From positions 1-64,000 of the forward strand of contig ML769533.1 in the NCBI GenBank assembly GCA_009733575.1: a stretch of DNA of 64,000 bases, given 5' to 3'. The translations under genes were made by a program, and so were the position numbers. Every line of letters begins with the position of its first letter. The first letter of the stretch is position 1. Below, in pieces: positions 23,525-35,059 of this stretch. The DNA is from Gymnopus androsaceus JB14. Lineage: Eukaryota; Basidiomycota; Agaricomycetes; Agaricales; Omphalotaceae. A model generated the notes under the pieces. It had not been told where the DNA came from, ran no database searches, and worked only from the letters and a program-made list of their open reading frames with translations.

Positions 23525-25189
23525 GGACCGGGTTTCTCTGTAAGGATTCTTGTCGTTGTCGTCGATGCTTTTGTTATTCCGGGAATTATTACCTATCCGA
23601 ACTTTGAAATTGGAGAATTTATGGAGGATTCTGCTGGCTGTAGTCTGAAATATCAGTTGTATTAGTTCAACGTTGATGAATGAGTGGATGGCTAGGGCGT
23701 ACTTGAAAACTGGAACTCCTTGTCTGCAATACAGACTGAGATCGTGGATAAGGCTCTTGCATTGGACCGTGTATGAGGTGTGTAGTGTTGGAAATTAAAG
23801 TACCATAAATCCAAATCCGACAAGAGCTCGTCGCTGCTCCGACGCGAGCTCAAAGCTTAGGAGCTGGTAGAACGTGAACAAAAACAGGTGAGACCGAAGC
23901 TATAGTGTACATTTGTCATTTATCATGATGTCATGTGCACCAGTTTCGGTTTAGGCTCTCGGTCTTTTACGTCCGAAGTCGTCCTTCGAAGCCGTACTGT
24001 TGGTTCATACACGGCTACTCCAAATCTCACAGAAATACGACAATACAAGAAACCATGTCAGTGGGGCCCTACTGTAGCCAATAATCTTCGTCTAATTTTA
24101 GCTTCGTGCAGGCTCGATAGATAACAGCCACTTAAAAATAATCCAACACTGGTGGAGTTTCCGCAGAGCACCTGCGTCACGAAACGCGTCGTTTGTATGC
24201 TTCTCGGTGCATGTGAGCAGTGCTGTATTCTGCAGAACGCAAAACACGAGGCTGCGCAGCTCGCAGAACGTCAGATCAACGCTTTCATTTTTCAATTATT
24301 AAACTGGTGGCAGCGCTGGCCATAATGCATGCATGCATGAATTCTAGGCATGTACAATTATTCATGGACGGAGAACCCCAAACTTCAGTACTTGGTAGCA
24401 AAGTCATGGAGTAGCCTATGCGGGTATGTCAGTGCCACCGCAGGCTCTTAACTATGTTAGGCTCTGAGTCGGCGAGTCGAATCTACTGTAACCCTCACTG
24501 GCCCTAGATCGCAAGCGCACTGGAGTTTTATTCGGATTACAACACGAATAAGACCGTCGTCACAGACACTGTCAGTCCTAAGTTTACCCCTGCATGCAGC
24601 TCGCCTCTGAACCTGCTTGTGAGTCCATTCCATCTTAATCTCTTCGCCTCCTCGTTAGTCGCGATGTCAGTGCCGGGATGTTCGTATGCTTCCATCTAGA
24701 ATATCTTGGTTCCATAATCTTGCGCTTGCCTTGCATTACTTTGACTGCCCACTTCCTTTCTTTGACGTTCTCTTTTTTGCAGTTTGTTAGCACCTACATA
24801 TGTGTGTTTTAAGTATACCAATTCCCTGCTGCCTAGGACCAGACGAGTTAAACCCAAAAGCTCATATTCTCATGCGATTGATTCAAGCGGATGTCACTGT
24901 AGCAGACGAGTCGGGGATTGAGTTGATAAGTATTCAAGTTGGATAAATTGGTACGTGGGGATATCTAACCACTGTGGGGTCGACAAGTAACGCTTGAGCC
25001 ACTACTCCATGTATATTTCAATTTTTCAGCTTTCCGTAACTAGGAGAAGCAGGAGAAATACAGTAAGTAGTATATAATGCTTGTAGATCTCAGAGGACAA
25101 ATGGTTAAGTCCAAAAAAACCCAGCAACAGACACAAAAGTGGACAACAAAAACGATATGATGCAGCAAAGTATCTACATGTTATTAGCT
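23525..25189. other. Intergenic region
   Basis: This lies upstream of the PH-domain gene and downstream of the BTB gene. Short frames at 23933, 24098 and 24220 have no supporting features. A small atgcatgcatgcatg tract lies at about 24324-24339. Nothing else stands out. Confidence 0.5.
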
Positions 25190-26242
25190 TTATTTGCTAG
25201 GAATCAGCGTCAACTGTAATGCCTGACGAACTCTATCCAATTTGGCCTGTATCTTCGTCTTCCACTCAGTGGCAGCAGCGGCACAACAGGAGTCGTACCC
25301 ATTGTTACGGTAATCGAAAATGCTGTCTAAACGTGCCGGCGTTGGTTCAATGGGCTTAGCCAACTGTACCAAGATGTGAAGTGTCAGGGAGCCCGGTCTC
25401 TGGCGACTTCCATCTTGACAACAATGTTCAGATATTTCTCCAAATACTCCCTTGGTTGCAATGAGCCATTGCTCTCGAAAAAGACTCTGCAGACAAAGTA
25501 TGGATACAGTGGATAAATAATAACGAGTTTTACGACAAAAGATCCACATACCCAAGGCTTGTAGACATGATATGGGAGAATGTCCACGAGCTTCGAAAGA
25601 GGAGTGTGTGCTAGAAGGGGCGCAATCTTCATGATGAGCTCGGGATAGTCATGGTTTGCTGCAAACTCCAAAATTTTTTTTGGCTGTGTAGGTAAGAACT
25701 TTCTAGAAATGAATTTGAAGCATCAGTTTCTATCTAAAAGATAGAGAAGTGCAAGTCCGAATACACACCGTAGATTGAAATCGCATACAGCAATTAGTGC
25801 AACAACCTCGTATTTCTCCGCAGCTTCCGCAAGCAACATCAAGGAATCAAAGTTCATCTTTTCCAAGGAAGGGAAGCGACGAGGGTAAATGAATTGAAAC
25901 AGTATCTCGAGAGTCTCAGACGACTCGGTGAGGTGAACGATTTCATCAGAGTTTGTTTCTGGAGGAGGGAACGCTCCCGTGGCGCACGCAAGATTGGCTT
26001 TATGAAGGCGAAAATCGACATTGTCAGCGGAGCGGATAACAACATCGGCGTCAGTTGCATTGACTGTGTTCAACCAACCCATGTCAGGCGAGTATGCAGA
26101 AATCAAGGCAGATGAGATGACAGATACAACGAAGCAGTGAGAAAGCTGGGGACTGAGATCTGAAGAACGTTCACTCACAGATTTTGCTTGATTGAACGGC
26201 TGATGAAGCACCACCAGGACTCAGAGTACCGGTATCTGACAT
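25190..26242 (-). CDS. BTB/POZ domain protein
   Basis: Protein-interaction domain protein of a family greatly expanded in Agaricomycetes; BTB proteins often serve as substrate adaptors for cullin-3 ubiquitin ligases, though the role of this one is unknown. Exon 1 (26179-26242) starts MSDTGTLSPGG. It splices in phase to 26063 downward, giving SKIFNATDADVVIRSADNV then DFRLHKANLACATGAFPP, the start of the BTB fold. This is followed by TLEILFQFIYPRRFPSLEK and LMLLAEAAEKYEVVALIAVC. Later exons carry KKILEFAANHDYPELIMKIA and, joined in phase after KPW, SLFREQWLIATKG and a Cys-rich block to TAA 25190-25192. Four exons join without any break, so the gene looks intact. Confidence 0.85.
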
Positions 26243-26889
26243 GGTTGAATGAGAGTGCTTTTGAAACTGACAATTGCAAGTACTACTAGGGTGTCAAGAA
26301 GAACACGTGTAGTAACTGTGGGTCAGGCTGCTCGAACTGAAGATACCACGAGCTTTCCACGAGCCAAAGAACCTAATTTGCAACTGGCATAGATACCTTA
26401 GCCCTTCCTCAGGAGTCTTACAGGAAGACTGTCACTACCAAGTTCCACAGAGTTCCATCACAGTTAATGCATTAATGTTCTCGATCTCTTACTTACGATA
26501 GATCCCCGGCCCGTCAGAGTAAGAGTCTCTCTCTCTCTCTCTTCACAGAGTCAATACATCCGACGCGTCTCTAGCCCGCAGGCCTACTTCCACTTCCTCA
26601 CTATGGCAGAAATTTTAATCTCCTCGCCTCCGACTCTTGAATCGCACTGCTATCCCAGTCCCTCAATATACGTATTCAGTGCTTGTAGATCGACGAAGCG
26701 CGACTAAAGAGTACATTCTGATACTTGGTTAGTTCGAACATCCTCTTGCCAAATTAAGAAAGGTCAAAGCATCTCTCAGCTTCTAATTCGGAAGTTGCCG
26801 AAGCCTTCTTCTTCTTTTCTTGCGTTCTTTTTGCCCGCTCTTGCTTGCTTCATACCACCACAATCTAATTTCATTTTAACGCAGAAAAA
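26243..26889. other. Divergent promoter region between BTB and MYND genes
   Basis: No coding frame is supported. It contains a short CT repeat (ctctctctctctct near 26528-26541). The BTB gene leaves to the left and the MYND remnant to the right. Confidence 0.5.
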
Positions 26890-28821
26890 ATGCCAGAATC
26901 CAACAAATGTACCTTTGGCGCCCCAGCATCACCCAGAGCTCTTGAAATTGCCGTTCAAGGCAAGAGACTGTTCCCCAGAAAATCTTTGATCCTACGTGCA
27001 TTGGCCGTCGACCCTCCATCCGACTACGACCTCGATTCCACGGATCCTTCTGATTCTATGCAATCCGCACTTGGTGCTTTATCTTCCCTAGCATTTGACA
27101 TGCGTTCCCGACACACACACCAGCTCCGACACCTTTTTTTCACCGGTAACGAGAAGGAGTAGAAACTGATCTATCGATGGCTCATTTTCTTCGTGAAAAA
27201 GTGTCTCCATAAACAGGCCACGAGCTGGGCAGGATGGGAATTTCAGGAGCGCGTACTTTACATATTCCCGCTGATTTTTGTTGGCCCTGGGCATTGTCAC
27301 GCAAGCCTAGGAGATGAAGCTGAGAGGTTGATCCTAGAGACACCAGAGATCTTCCATATGGTCTTTCAGGCGTGGGCCTTCGCCTTGAATTCTTTTCATC
27401 GTTCCCTTCCTCTTCACACGCGAACGGTTCTCCTGTTCATCATCCCTGCTAGCGAAGAAACCTTATTCATGCAGGCTTTTCACCAGGTCTCTCCAGATCC
27501 TGTGACGATCTGTATGTCCTTCCTCAATGAGCAGGTCTCAAAGAAGATGCCCGGGATCTCACTCAAAGCCCTCGATTACATTGTCACTGCATTCCTTAGT
27601 AATATCCCAAAGGACGCTAATTCCGAGGTTTACCGGTCGCTCCTGAAAGCTGGTGCTCTTCAGGCTGTTATAACCGCAGTCAGACGTCTTTCTACACCCG
27701 AATTTGCTCGTTCTGTCCACGAATTTGATCGAGACTCGTACTTTCTCTCCATAGGCCGGCTACACACCTTTGTCGCCATGACCGTTAGCCGTAACGGTGT
27801 CCCTGCCATAGCTCAAGCTCTTGATTACGGATGGCTCAAAGCTCTCTATGCAGCTGCATATTTTATCGAGAGGCAGAGGGCGGTCACTAGAACGGAATCA
27901 ATCAACGCAACAGTATGCGAATGCATAACCATTGTCCTCGCAGACTTTTTCTCTTTCCCCTCCATCGTACGACGTTTCGTCAAGTACACGAATCGGATCC
28001 TGGCCGATGATTCTAAAGCCTTTGACTTTCGCGAGTCGTCGCCGTTGTATAAATTTGGATCTGCGTGGAAAGACGCGATCAAAAAGGCTACGCACCTTGA
28101 TAGGCTTAGGCAGGACTATAAGAAGAGCACTGTTATTTGTGCTAATGAGGAGGTGAGTGACTGAACCAGTCGGACTGCTTTATAACAATACTTTGTCCTG
28201 CAGTGCAATACCACTCCCGATCAAAGTCATTTCGTTCAAGTCTGTTCTCGTTGCCGGTCCAAAGTCTACCGCTCGTATCGAGTGTCAGAAGACAGACTGG
28301 AACGCAGGTCACCGAAAAAAATGTGGGTCGGATCGAATCTTTGGTCCATCTGGTAAGTCAGAAGCGATTCCTAGCCTCTCTTCTAATATGTGACTTGTCT
28401 TGTTGTAGGACTCTCCACGCTTTCCCCGCACGGTAATACCTATGACACGACCTTCTTCACCTTTATCGTCGACTCAACCTTGCAGAGCCTCAGGCTCAGA
28501 CTCCTCCCCTCTTTGAAAGCATTCCTCGAGAATCACAGCGAGACCGAGTGTAGACCCCGGAACTCATCCCAATTTATCCTGATGTTAGAGTTCTTTTTCA
28601 GAACGGACGACGATGACGACTCTGAGCATAGTCTGACATGCGAGCGCGGACGTACCGACGATGTAGAATGGCATTTTCGTTGTTTGACCAACGCGCCGAA
28701 AAACTTTGTCATACCTATTGGGAGGGGTAAGAAGTACTTGGAGCGTGGAGAAGTGATGTATTATGCTTCGTTCCCGGATTATCATCTATCGGGGGTATTC
28801 AATCTGTTGAAGCGGACGTGA
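26890..28821 (+). pseudogene. MYND zinc-finger gene with premature stop and damaged finger
   Basis: The ATG at 26890 opens a frame that runs through ALEIAVQGKRLFPRKSLILR to an in-frame TAG at 27160-27162. It then continues in the same frame to about 28150 with helical-repeat-like sequence (FLSNIPKDANSEVYRSLLKA, DYGWLKALYAAAYFIE). I tested removing the TAG with a 71 nt GT-AG intron, but that breaks phase. After an intron (gtgagt...ctgcag) the finger reads FVQVCSRCRSKVYRSY and then needs one base skipped to reach ECQKTDWNAGHRKKCG. The usual VYC cysteine ligand is Arg here. A last exon (28415-28821) ends LSGVFNLLKRT. Stop, frame change and lost ligand together argue for decay of a once complete MYND gene. 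Confidence 0.7.
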
Positions 28822-29030
28822 TTTCATGTTCCTGCACCGTTTTAAGAAATAAAGCTCCTTGTACTTTAGTTCAGCAGTTCTTTACCTCACGCATATCCTC
28901 GATAAATCGGATCCGGACTCCGAAAGTCGGGCTAAGCGTCGGCGCTTAAGCAAGCGCTGACGCTCAGAACGTGCAGCGCCCAGGCCCCAGCGCATCTCAA
29001 CTTGTAACTCCAAAAATCGGCAGTCACAGG

Positions 29031-30532
29031 ATGAATAAAAGCGAAGCAAAGTATGTCATCTCCTCGTTTTCTGCAGTGCTGCAACCTGAGCATACTTATG
29101 AATGTAATTTCATTTCCTTCGTTTTGCCTTCGACGTTCGTTCTAGTTCGAGCGATATCTCCGGTTCATTCCCTCCTGAGATACTGGCCCACATATTTTCA
29201 TACTGCTACTCAAAGTCCATAATCTCTCCCTCCAACTTCACTCGGGTTTGCTCGCGTTGGAGATCTATTGCCCACTCATCACCAGAACTCTGGACAAACC
29301 TCGTCGTCGAGCTTCGGCCTGTGTTCAAATCCGATGCTGGTGACCGCGTAGTCGAGTGTCCACCTACGCTCAAATCTGAAGCTGACGCTTCGTTGCTAGA
29401 AACGCTCATAAAAGACTGGATCTTGCGTAGCTCCGATCTGAGCATAGATTTGACAGTCAATCACCCATTCCACTTCAGACATCCAATTCAGCGAGAGCTC
29501 TATACGAAAATTTACAAAAACATCATCGTCAATTTCTCCTATAAATGGAGAAATTTGTTGCTCCCGAAAACTTGGGAAGGTCATGACTTCCTCAATGACC
29601 TTACCGATTTACCGATGCTTGAGGAGCTCGGCTTTGATGTTGGGGACTGTTCTTCCTCCCAAATCTTGTTTCCCAATGCGCCACGGCTGTATAAACTGGC
29701 TCTCACTCTCCCCAAAAGTCCTTCTTCTGCTTGTTTAGACAAGCTTATTCCTGAAACAATTGTCGACCTGTCACTATCATCCGCGCCCAAAGTCATGGGT
29801 ACATACCATAAATTCATGCTGGAATTTCTTCAGCTTGGTCAATTGCAACATTTGACAGATTTGAAGCTAGACAGACTTGGCTGGGATGAGGCCCGTGTCT
29901 TGCGTTTGATCTCCCTCCCCACCTTGCTCAAATTATCCATCCGTGGACTAATTTCTGGCCTGGAAAATTTACTCAATGCGCTCACACTTCCTTCTCTCCA
30001 GAGCCTGTCTCTCGGAGCTCTCAGGGTCATCGAGGGTCGGACGGTGGGGCCTGCATTGATTGGGCTCCAGAAACGATCGCATTTTCCGCTTTCAGTGCTC
30101 CGCTTGACTTTCATGTTGGAGGAGGGAGAGATGAATGCGATTGGTTTGGACGATTTCCTCCGCTTCCTATCTGCTACAGACACCATTAATGAGTTGCACA
30201 TCATCGCAAATGGCCATACAGATACACCTCGACTCATGGAGATTCTTTCTTACCACCCAGAAAAGCCGATTTTGCCGCATCTCAAGATATTTTCTGCGGT
30301 GTCGTTGTCGGACGCCAAGGATGCGAACTGCAGTTGCTTTGTTGATTTCCTCAGTTCGCGTTGGTGGGCTAGTGATTCAGAGCAAAAACCATTCGAGGTA
30401 AGCAAATTGGAAAAGTTCCACCTCCAGGACTGCGATCCCAGCCCTAAAACTCAAGAATACCTGGAGATGTGTGTTGAGGAAGGGCTCAATGGAACGTCTT
30501 TGAAAATTGGGTGGAATCATCGGATCCAATAG
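29031..30532 (+). CDS. F-box protein, intact, two exons
   Basis: Predicted substrate-recognition subunit of an SCF ubiquitin ligase, from a family expanded in Agaricomycetes. A 20 nt first exon (29031-29050, MNKSEA) splices in phase over an intron 29051-29145 (gtatgt...ttctag) to a long second exon, giving 468 residues. The F-box reads FPPEILAHIFSYCYS, SNFTRVCSRWRSIAHSSPEL and WTNLVVEL (about residues 12-60). The remainder is a leucine-rich region typical of the family (LPMLEELGFDVGD, ALTLPSLQSLSLGALRV, LHIIANGHTDTPRLMEILSY) and ends CVEEGLNGTSLKIGW. It is clearly paralogous to the broken gene at 53163-54508. Confidence 0.85.
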
Positions 30533-30579
30533 TAAAGAGATAACTACTGTATGTACTGCCCTGAATACCTTTTACGCCT

Positions 30580-31739
30580 TCACGCTCCAAGCTCACTGGT
30601 CAAATTCCCAATTGCCCCCGTAAGCTATAAGCCAAACATAATCAGTCGAAGACACCAGAAGAGGAAATAATCACGTACATCCGGCTGACCGATCTGGACT
30701 AGTATAAAGATGTTCCCGACGGACACATTTTTGATATCGACTGCATAACCAGGAAGTATCTATATCATAATTTCGAAATTAACTGGCCAGACATAACTTA
30801 CCGTTTCCGATGGAGACGTTCACATTTCCCACAAAGATGGTGATATTCCCAATCTCTGTATCCACATTCCCCGCACCCGCACTAATTGGTCCCCCGCCAA
30901 CTGATGCCGTGACAGATGGAATAGAAAGAGCACCAGAGGAGGTGCCGGAAGTTGATGTAGGAGTAGGCGTGAGCGTAGTTAGAGTAGACGTAGAATCTTG
31001 ACGCTTCATTCGAAAGAGCCCGGAAGACTGAGATGTAGATATGGCGGGAGACATCGTGGATGTGGAAGTGGCAGTAGATGTGGAGATACTTTGACTGGCG
31101 GTCTGCTGTTTGGATAAGGACAATGACCAGTGTAGAAATTGAAGCGTAAGAGACTCGCCGAAGCACTGAACGCGTTAATTGGGCTCGCACCCGGCAATGG
31201 TACCGATACTATGACCGTTATGTTCCCAATGGTGATATTTTCAATTCTTTTATTTGACCGCATTAATAGAGAGAAGAAAGAAAAGACTACCAACTCACTC
31301 GATATTCCCCACAGATATGGTAACATTCGTCACTCTGATTCAAACATGAATTTTCCAAGGCAAATCAGAGACGAAACTTGAACAAAACGCACGTAAGATT
31401 AATGTTGCCTAGCTTCGTTGTGATATTACCCAAGGTTAAACCTACAGAAGGAAGCTATAAAACCGTGCACGCATTCGCTATGTTAGCGAAAGCCATTGAG
31501 CCGAAAGATCTAGCTAAACTCACATCAACGCCCACGCCAACATCTGAACCGTTCCCGGAGACGTCTGTTGCGCGCCGTTGAAGCTGTCGGTGAGGAACAT
31601 ATGCGCAGACAGTATCCGAGTCCTCTGTTTCGTCTTCTCTTGCTCGTCCATCAGCGGTATGAGCAGCTGTGAAAATGATCAAGCCAAGGAATACCCAGAG
31701 CCAAGTGAGTGTCCGCCAATTCTGAGTGAGTGAATGCAT
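30580..31739 (-). CDS. Secreted GNI-repeat protein, unknown family
   Basis: Seven exons join in phase (31524-31739, 31393-31454, 31299-31334, 31204-31246, 30802-31105, 30679-30740, 30580-30624), totalling 768 nt and encoding 255 residues. The N-terminus is a signal peptide or anchor (WLWVFLGLIIFTAA). After it, short strands carrying a Gly-Asn-Ile/Val unit recur: LGNITTKLGNI, VTISVGNIE, ITIGNITVI, AGNVDTEIGNITIFVGNVNV, VSIGNV, NVSVGNIFI, AIGNLTSELG, about ten units in all. A Ser/Thr-rich linker of about 80 residues interrupts them. The alternating hydrophobic pattern suggests beta strands, perhaps a small solenoid. Many N-x-T/S sites suggest N-glycosylation. I do not recognise the family. Confidence 0.7.
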
Positions 31740-31846
31740 AGTTCGTTTTGAGATGCCAGTTTCAAAGCTAGAACTGAAATGAGTGAAGCTGGTGAGAGGA
31801 GCAAGAGGAAAACACAGGAAACCCCACTCACGGTGATTAGCGCACC

Positions 31847-31853
31847 TTATATA
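31847..31853 (-). promoter_or_regulatory. TATA-like element of the GNI-repeat gene
   Basis: Read on the minus strand it is TATATAA, about 110 bases upstream of the ATG at 31739. This is a plausible core promoter position and supports that start codon. Confidence 0.4.
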
Positions 31854-34800
31854 TTGTGTTCAGTGTACCAGCTAGACTCTCAGGTCGTCAAGCAAGAGAC
31901 AAACAATATACTTTTTTTATCAGAATGTTACGAGAGTCAAATGAGATTCACTTCTATTAATGTCTTGGCGAGAAGTTTAGAGCTCAAGCGCTCACTCCTC
32001 GGAATACACACCCATGTAAATCCGAATCTGAAAGGTGGTACAAGTCCTAGAACGAATATGGCTTGGAGACCCTTGAGCAGGAATCGGCCACTGTTTCCCT
32101 TCGTCGTCAAGAGAGTTTCAATTGAAGCAGCCATAGTATGTAAACAATTTCGCAGAACTTGTTCAATGACGAGGATGTGACGATTCCATGGATATAAGCA
32201 TAGATTCCATGAGATTGGAATTGAGTCTACGAGCGACGTAGACTCGAGTCTCGAGGAGAGACGCACGCTGCGCCTTGATACACTGGCATTGGGCAATGAA
32301 TATAGCTCTTGATTGTATACTATGGGCGCATGCAGAACGAGGAGGGAAATCGGATGGAATGGGACCGTCGAGGTTGCAAGTTGGAGGTTCGAGAGGAATG
32401 AGAGCGGTTCTTGAAGTATTTATGGTGGAAATCTATTTCTTGCAACATGATGTTCGAGACCCATTCTCGTGGAAGAAATGCATGCCGCAAATCCCGAAAA
32501 CGGCCCGGCGGTCCACTCACCCAGTGGCGCGACACGGCTTGTTATGAACCTCTTTCACCGTTTACTGGTTAAATCTTGCTGTTCGGAACCTTCATTTGCT
32601 TTTTGGAATACTTGTGAAATAATAATCAACGAATCTACGGCTTTCGACGAGATGGGTCGAACCACTACGGGTCTACAGGCCAGGCCGCACTTACACTGGC
32701 AAGTGAAATTAGATGCTATCGCGACGACAGCCAAGCAGTTCCACTGATTGAAGAAGGCAGCGCATCTCCGTCTCTATCTAGTGCAAGTCCTGCAGATGAC
32801 GAAGACGTTCTCAGTTCGGATGATGACGGTGACAGTGACAGCGTTAAATAATCGTGGATGGCAAACCCCTTATGGTACCAGCTGCAGTGTCTCTCCCAGT
32901 TGGAGGCAGCTGTGGTTAGCCAAGCGTCGTAACATCGTTTCTGTGCCAAATTTGCTCAAAAATTTGAGAAGCAGGAAGGTTCCGTAGAGTGGCGCTGATG
33001 GGTTCTGAACATTTTCTACAAATTTGTGTGCTCTTCTCTAAGCGGGAGTATCTGCGTATTCTCTTCGTTTCCAGTACTATCGTGTGGATCCTAGTGGAGA
33101 GCTGCACCAGTCCTGTCAGCCCAGTCGACCTCCTGCTCGTGGATGTCAGGTCGGAGCGGTTAGATTTCCTTTATTTAAACTCAACGTAGTATAGGAAGAG
33201 GATCTCTGTCCAGCTCCGATCCCTCACCACTCCGATCGGATGACTGTCATTTCTTACACATCCACATCCATATCCACATCCACGTCCTAGACCGACGTAT
33301 GACCTGTGTTGGCGCGACTATGAGATGCTATGGGGGACGCCGTATCCACCTCCTGTTATTCTCTTCTATATCCCAGGCTATTCCCCTTTATCTCAAGCCT
33401 TTGCATTCAGTTGTGCCCTCCTTAGTTTATGCCTTTGTCTTAATTATATAGGCAATCCACCGAACAGAGTGCCACGACTAATGAAGGTAGTCGATTAGGA
33501 ACCGGAGAGATGGAAGGGGTTGACTTGGAGGGGCAGCTGAGTCTTGTTGCGGAGGAGAGGCTTACTGAGAAGACAAAGCCGACGACTTTGAAACAACTTT
33601 GGTTGATCAATTTGTTTGTCCAAATAATTATCGTCTAATGCTCTTCAACTGTAGATCTTCCGATGTGCAAAAGTCCAATAGATGTGCGAGTTCGAGTAAG
33701 ATACCCGCGCTGAATGATACATGTTAGGCAGAACAGCTGCAAACTCAGCCGCGAAAAGCAATCCTCGTTTTGTCGTCACTTTTCATCTCCCATGACCTCT
33801 ACACAATTTCCCTCCGCCTTGGCTTCATACAAACACATTCTCTTCCTAAGAGTATGGCTGAGACCGGTAATATGTTCAAGTATACTGGGAACGCCGGTCT
33901 TGTTGGTTGAATGAGGAAGGGGATGCTCCGGCTAACAACAGTGATATTGACAGAGAATCCGTTTTACTAGGCCTAAGCCCGGTTCTGCTGTTCGGGCGTA
34001 GGTGAATCGCGCAATTGGGTATAATCGGAGGAGTAGTTTTATGGTCGTGGTCATGGACCGCAGTGAGGGTTTTGTTGAGAATTGTGAGCCAGGGTGCAGT
34101 AGGAGGTTGATATCTAGGGGGGGCATGTCACATGTGGACCTAGCTCCTCCACCAACGATGTTCGCTGATACCGAATACGGAGATTGGTGGCTTTCTTGAC
34201 ACACATGCATTCCTCCCCCGCGCAACTTATACTTCCCTCGGCTTAATTGCCCTTTTCTCCTTACTCTCTTCATCTCCCTCCTCTCATCTACCCGACGAGG
34301 GGGTGGGTGTATGTCGGTCCGGTGGGGAAAGGATTTTGGGATTCTGTGAATCTAGGGAGGAACGCCAACCCCTTTCTTAGCCCTCCCCATAAGGACGGCG
34401 GTGGCGCTGTACGTGGGAGCGTAGAGGCGGATTTGCGTGTTTGTTGGGTGTTGGAGGGGGGAGCTTAGCGAGCACGAGCGATGGGGAGGAAGGGATAATG
34501 GGCTGGAGAGACAGGAAAAGAGAGATGCGGAGATTCTGGCGCCACCTCCATCGTCGCGGATGCAGCACTCGGTTCAGCCGCCTTCTCAGGCGTCATGGCA
34601 GACGCAGAGGTGATTGGAAGCGGTACCCAACTCCACCGCTTCCGCCGAATACCCCTCCTTTCGAAAATCCCTTTTCTTCATACAACGCACAAGCAAGGTG
34701 CAAGACTAGAGCTTCGGGTTGGAGCGGATTCACCCGATTCAATCGACGTGATGACGTCTATACTCTACCTAACCCCTCCCCCCCCCCCCCCCCTAAATAG

Positions 34801-35059
34801 GATGCAGTCCGGTTCATGCTCACGCAAACGCTACACCGGAGGTCATTGATATCGATCCATTCGGTCCTAGAGTAGAAGCAAAGAATTTTGCGGTAAATGT
34901 TACGGAAATTTGTACTACTGTATGCAATTGTTTGTACTTATTCGTTCGAGGAAAAAACTACAACATCTTCTGCCTCTAAGCCATTCAATTCAAGTGAAAT
35001 ATCAATAAACTACACTATATAGTACGGGACAGGTACAGTAGTGATTGAGGCTCGAGGCA
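31854..35059. other. Long gene-poor stretch
   Basis: No gene is supported with confidence. A minus-strand frame near 31937-32134 has an ATG and a hydrophobic stretch (QAIFVLGLVPPF) but no family. A plus frame at about 32640-32850 is acidic and Ser-rich (SLSSASPADDEDVLSSDDDG) and could be a gene remnant. A TCCACA-like hexamer tract lies near 33258-33290. A run of 16 C occupies 34778-34793. Plus-strand frames of up to 119 codons between 34247 and 34849 have no domain. Confidence 0.45.
34778..34793. repeat. Homopolymer run of 16 C
   Basis: Uninterrupted run of 16 C preceded by aaccccT. Such runs are prone to sequencing length error and can form G-quadruplex or i-motif structures. No gene depends on it in my annotation. 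Confidence 0.9.

Noticed and set aside
27146..27216. A 71 nt GT-AG intron removing the TAG stop in the MYND gene
   Set aside because: Removing 71 nt changes the reading frame, whereas the sequence on both sides is in the same frame without splicing.
34247..34849. Several plus-strand ORFs around the C16 run
   Set aside because: Proline/arginine-rich low-complexity frames in G/C-rich DNA, without domain or consistent splicing.
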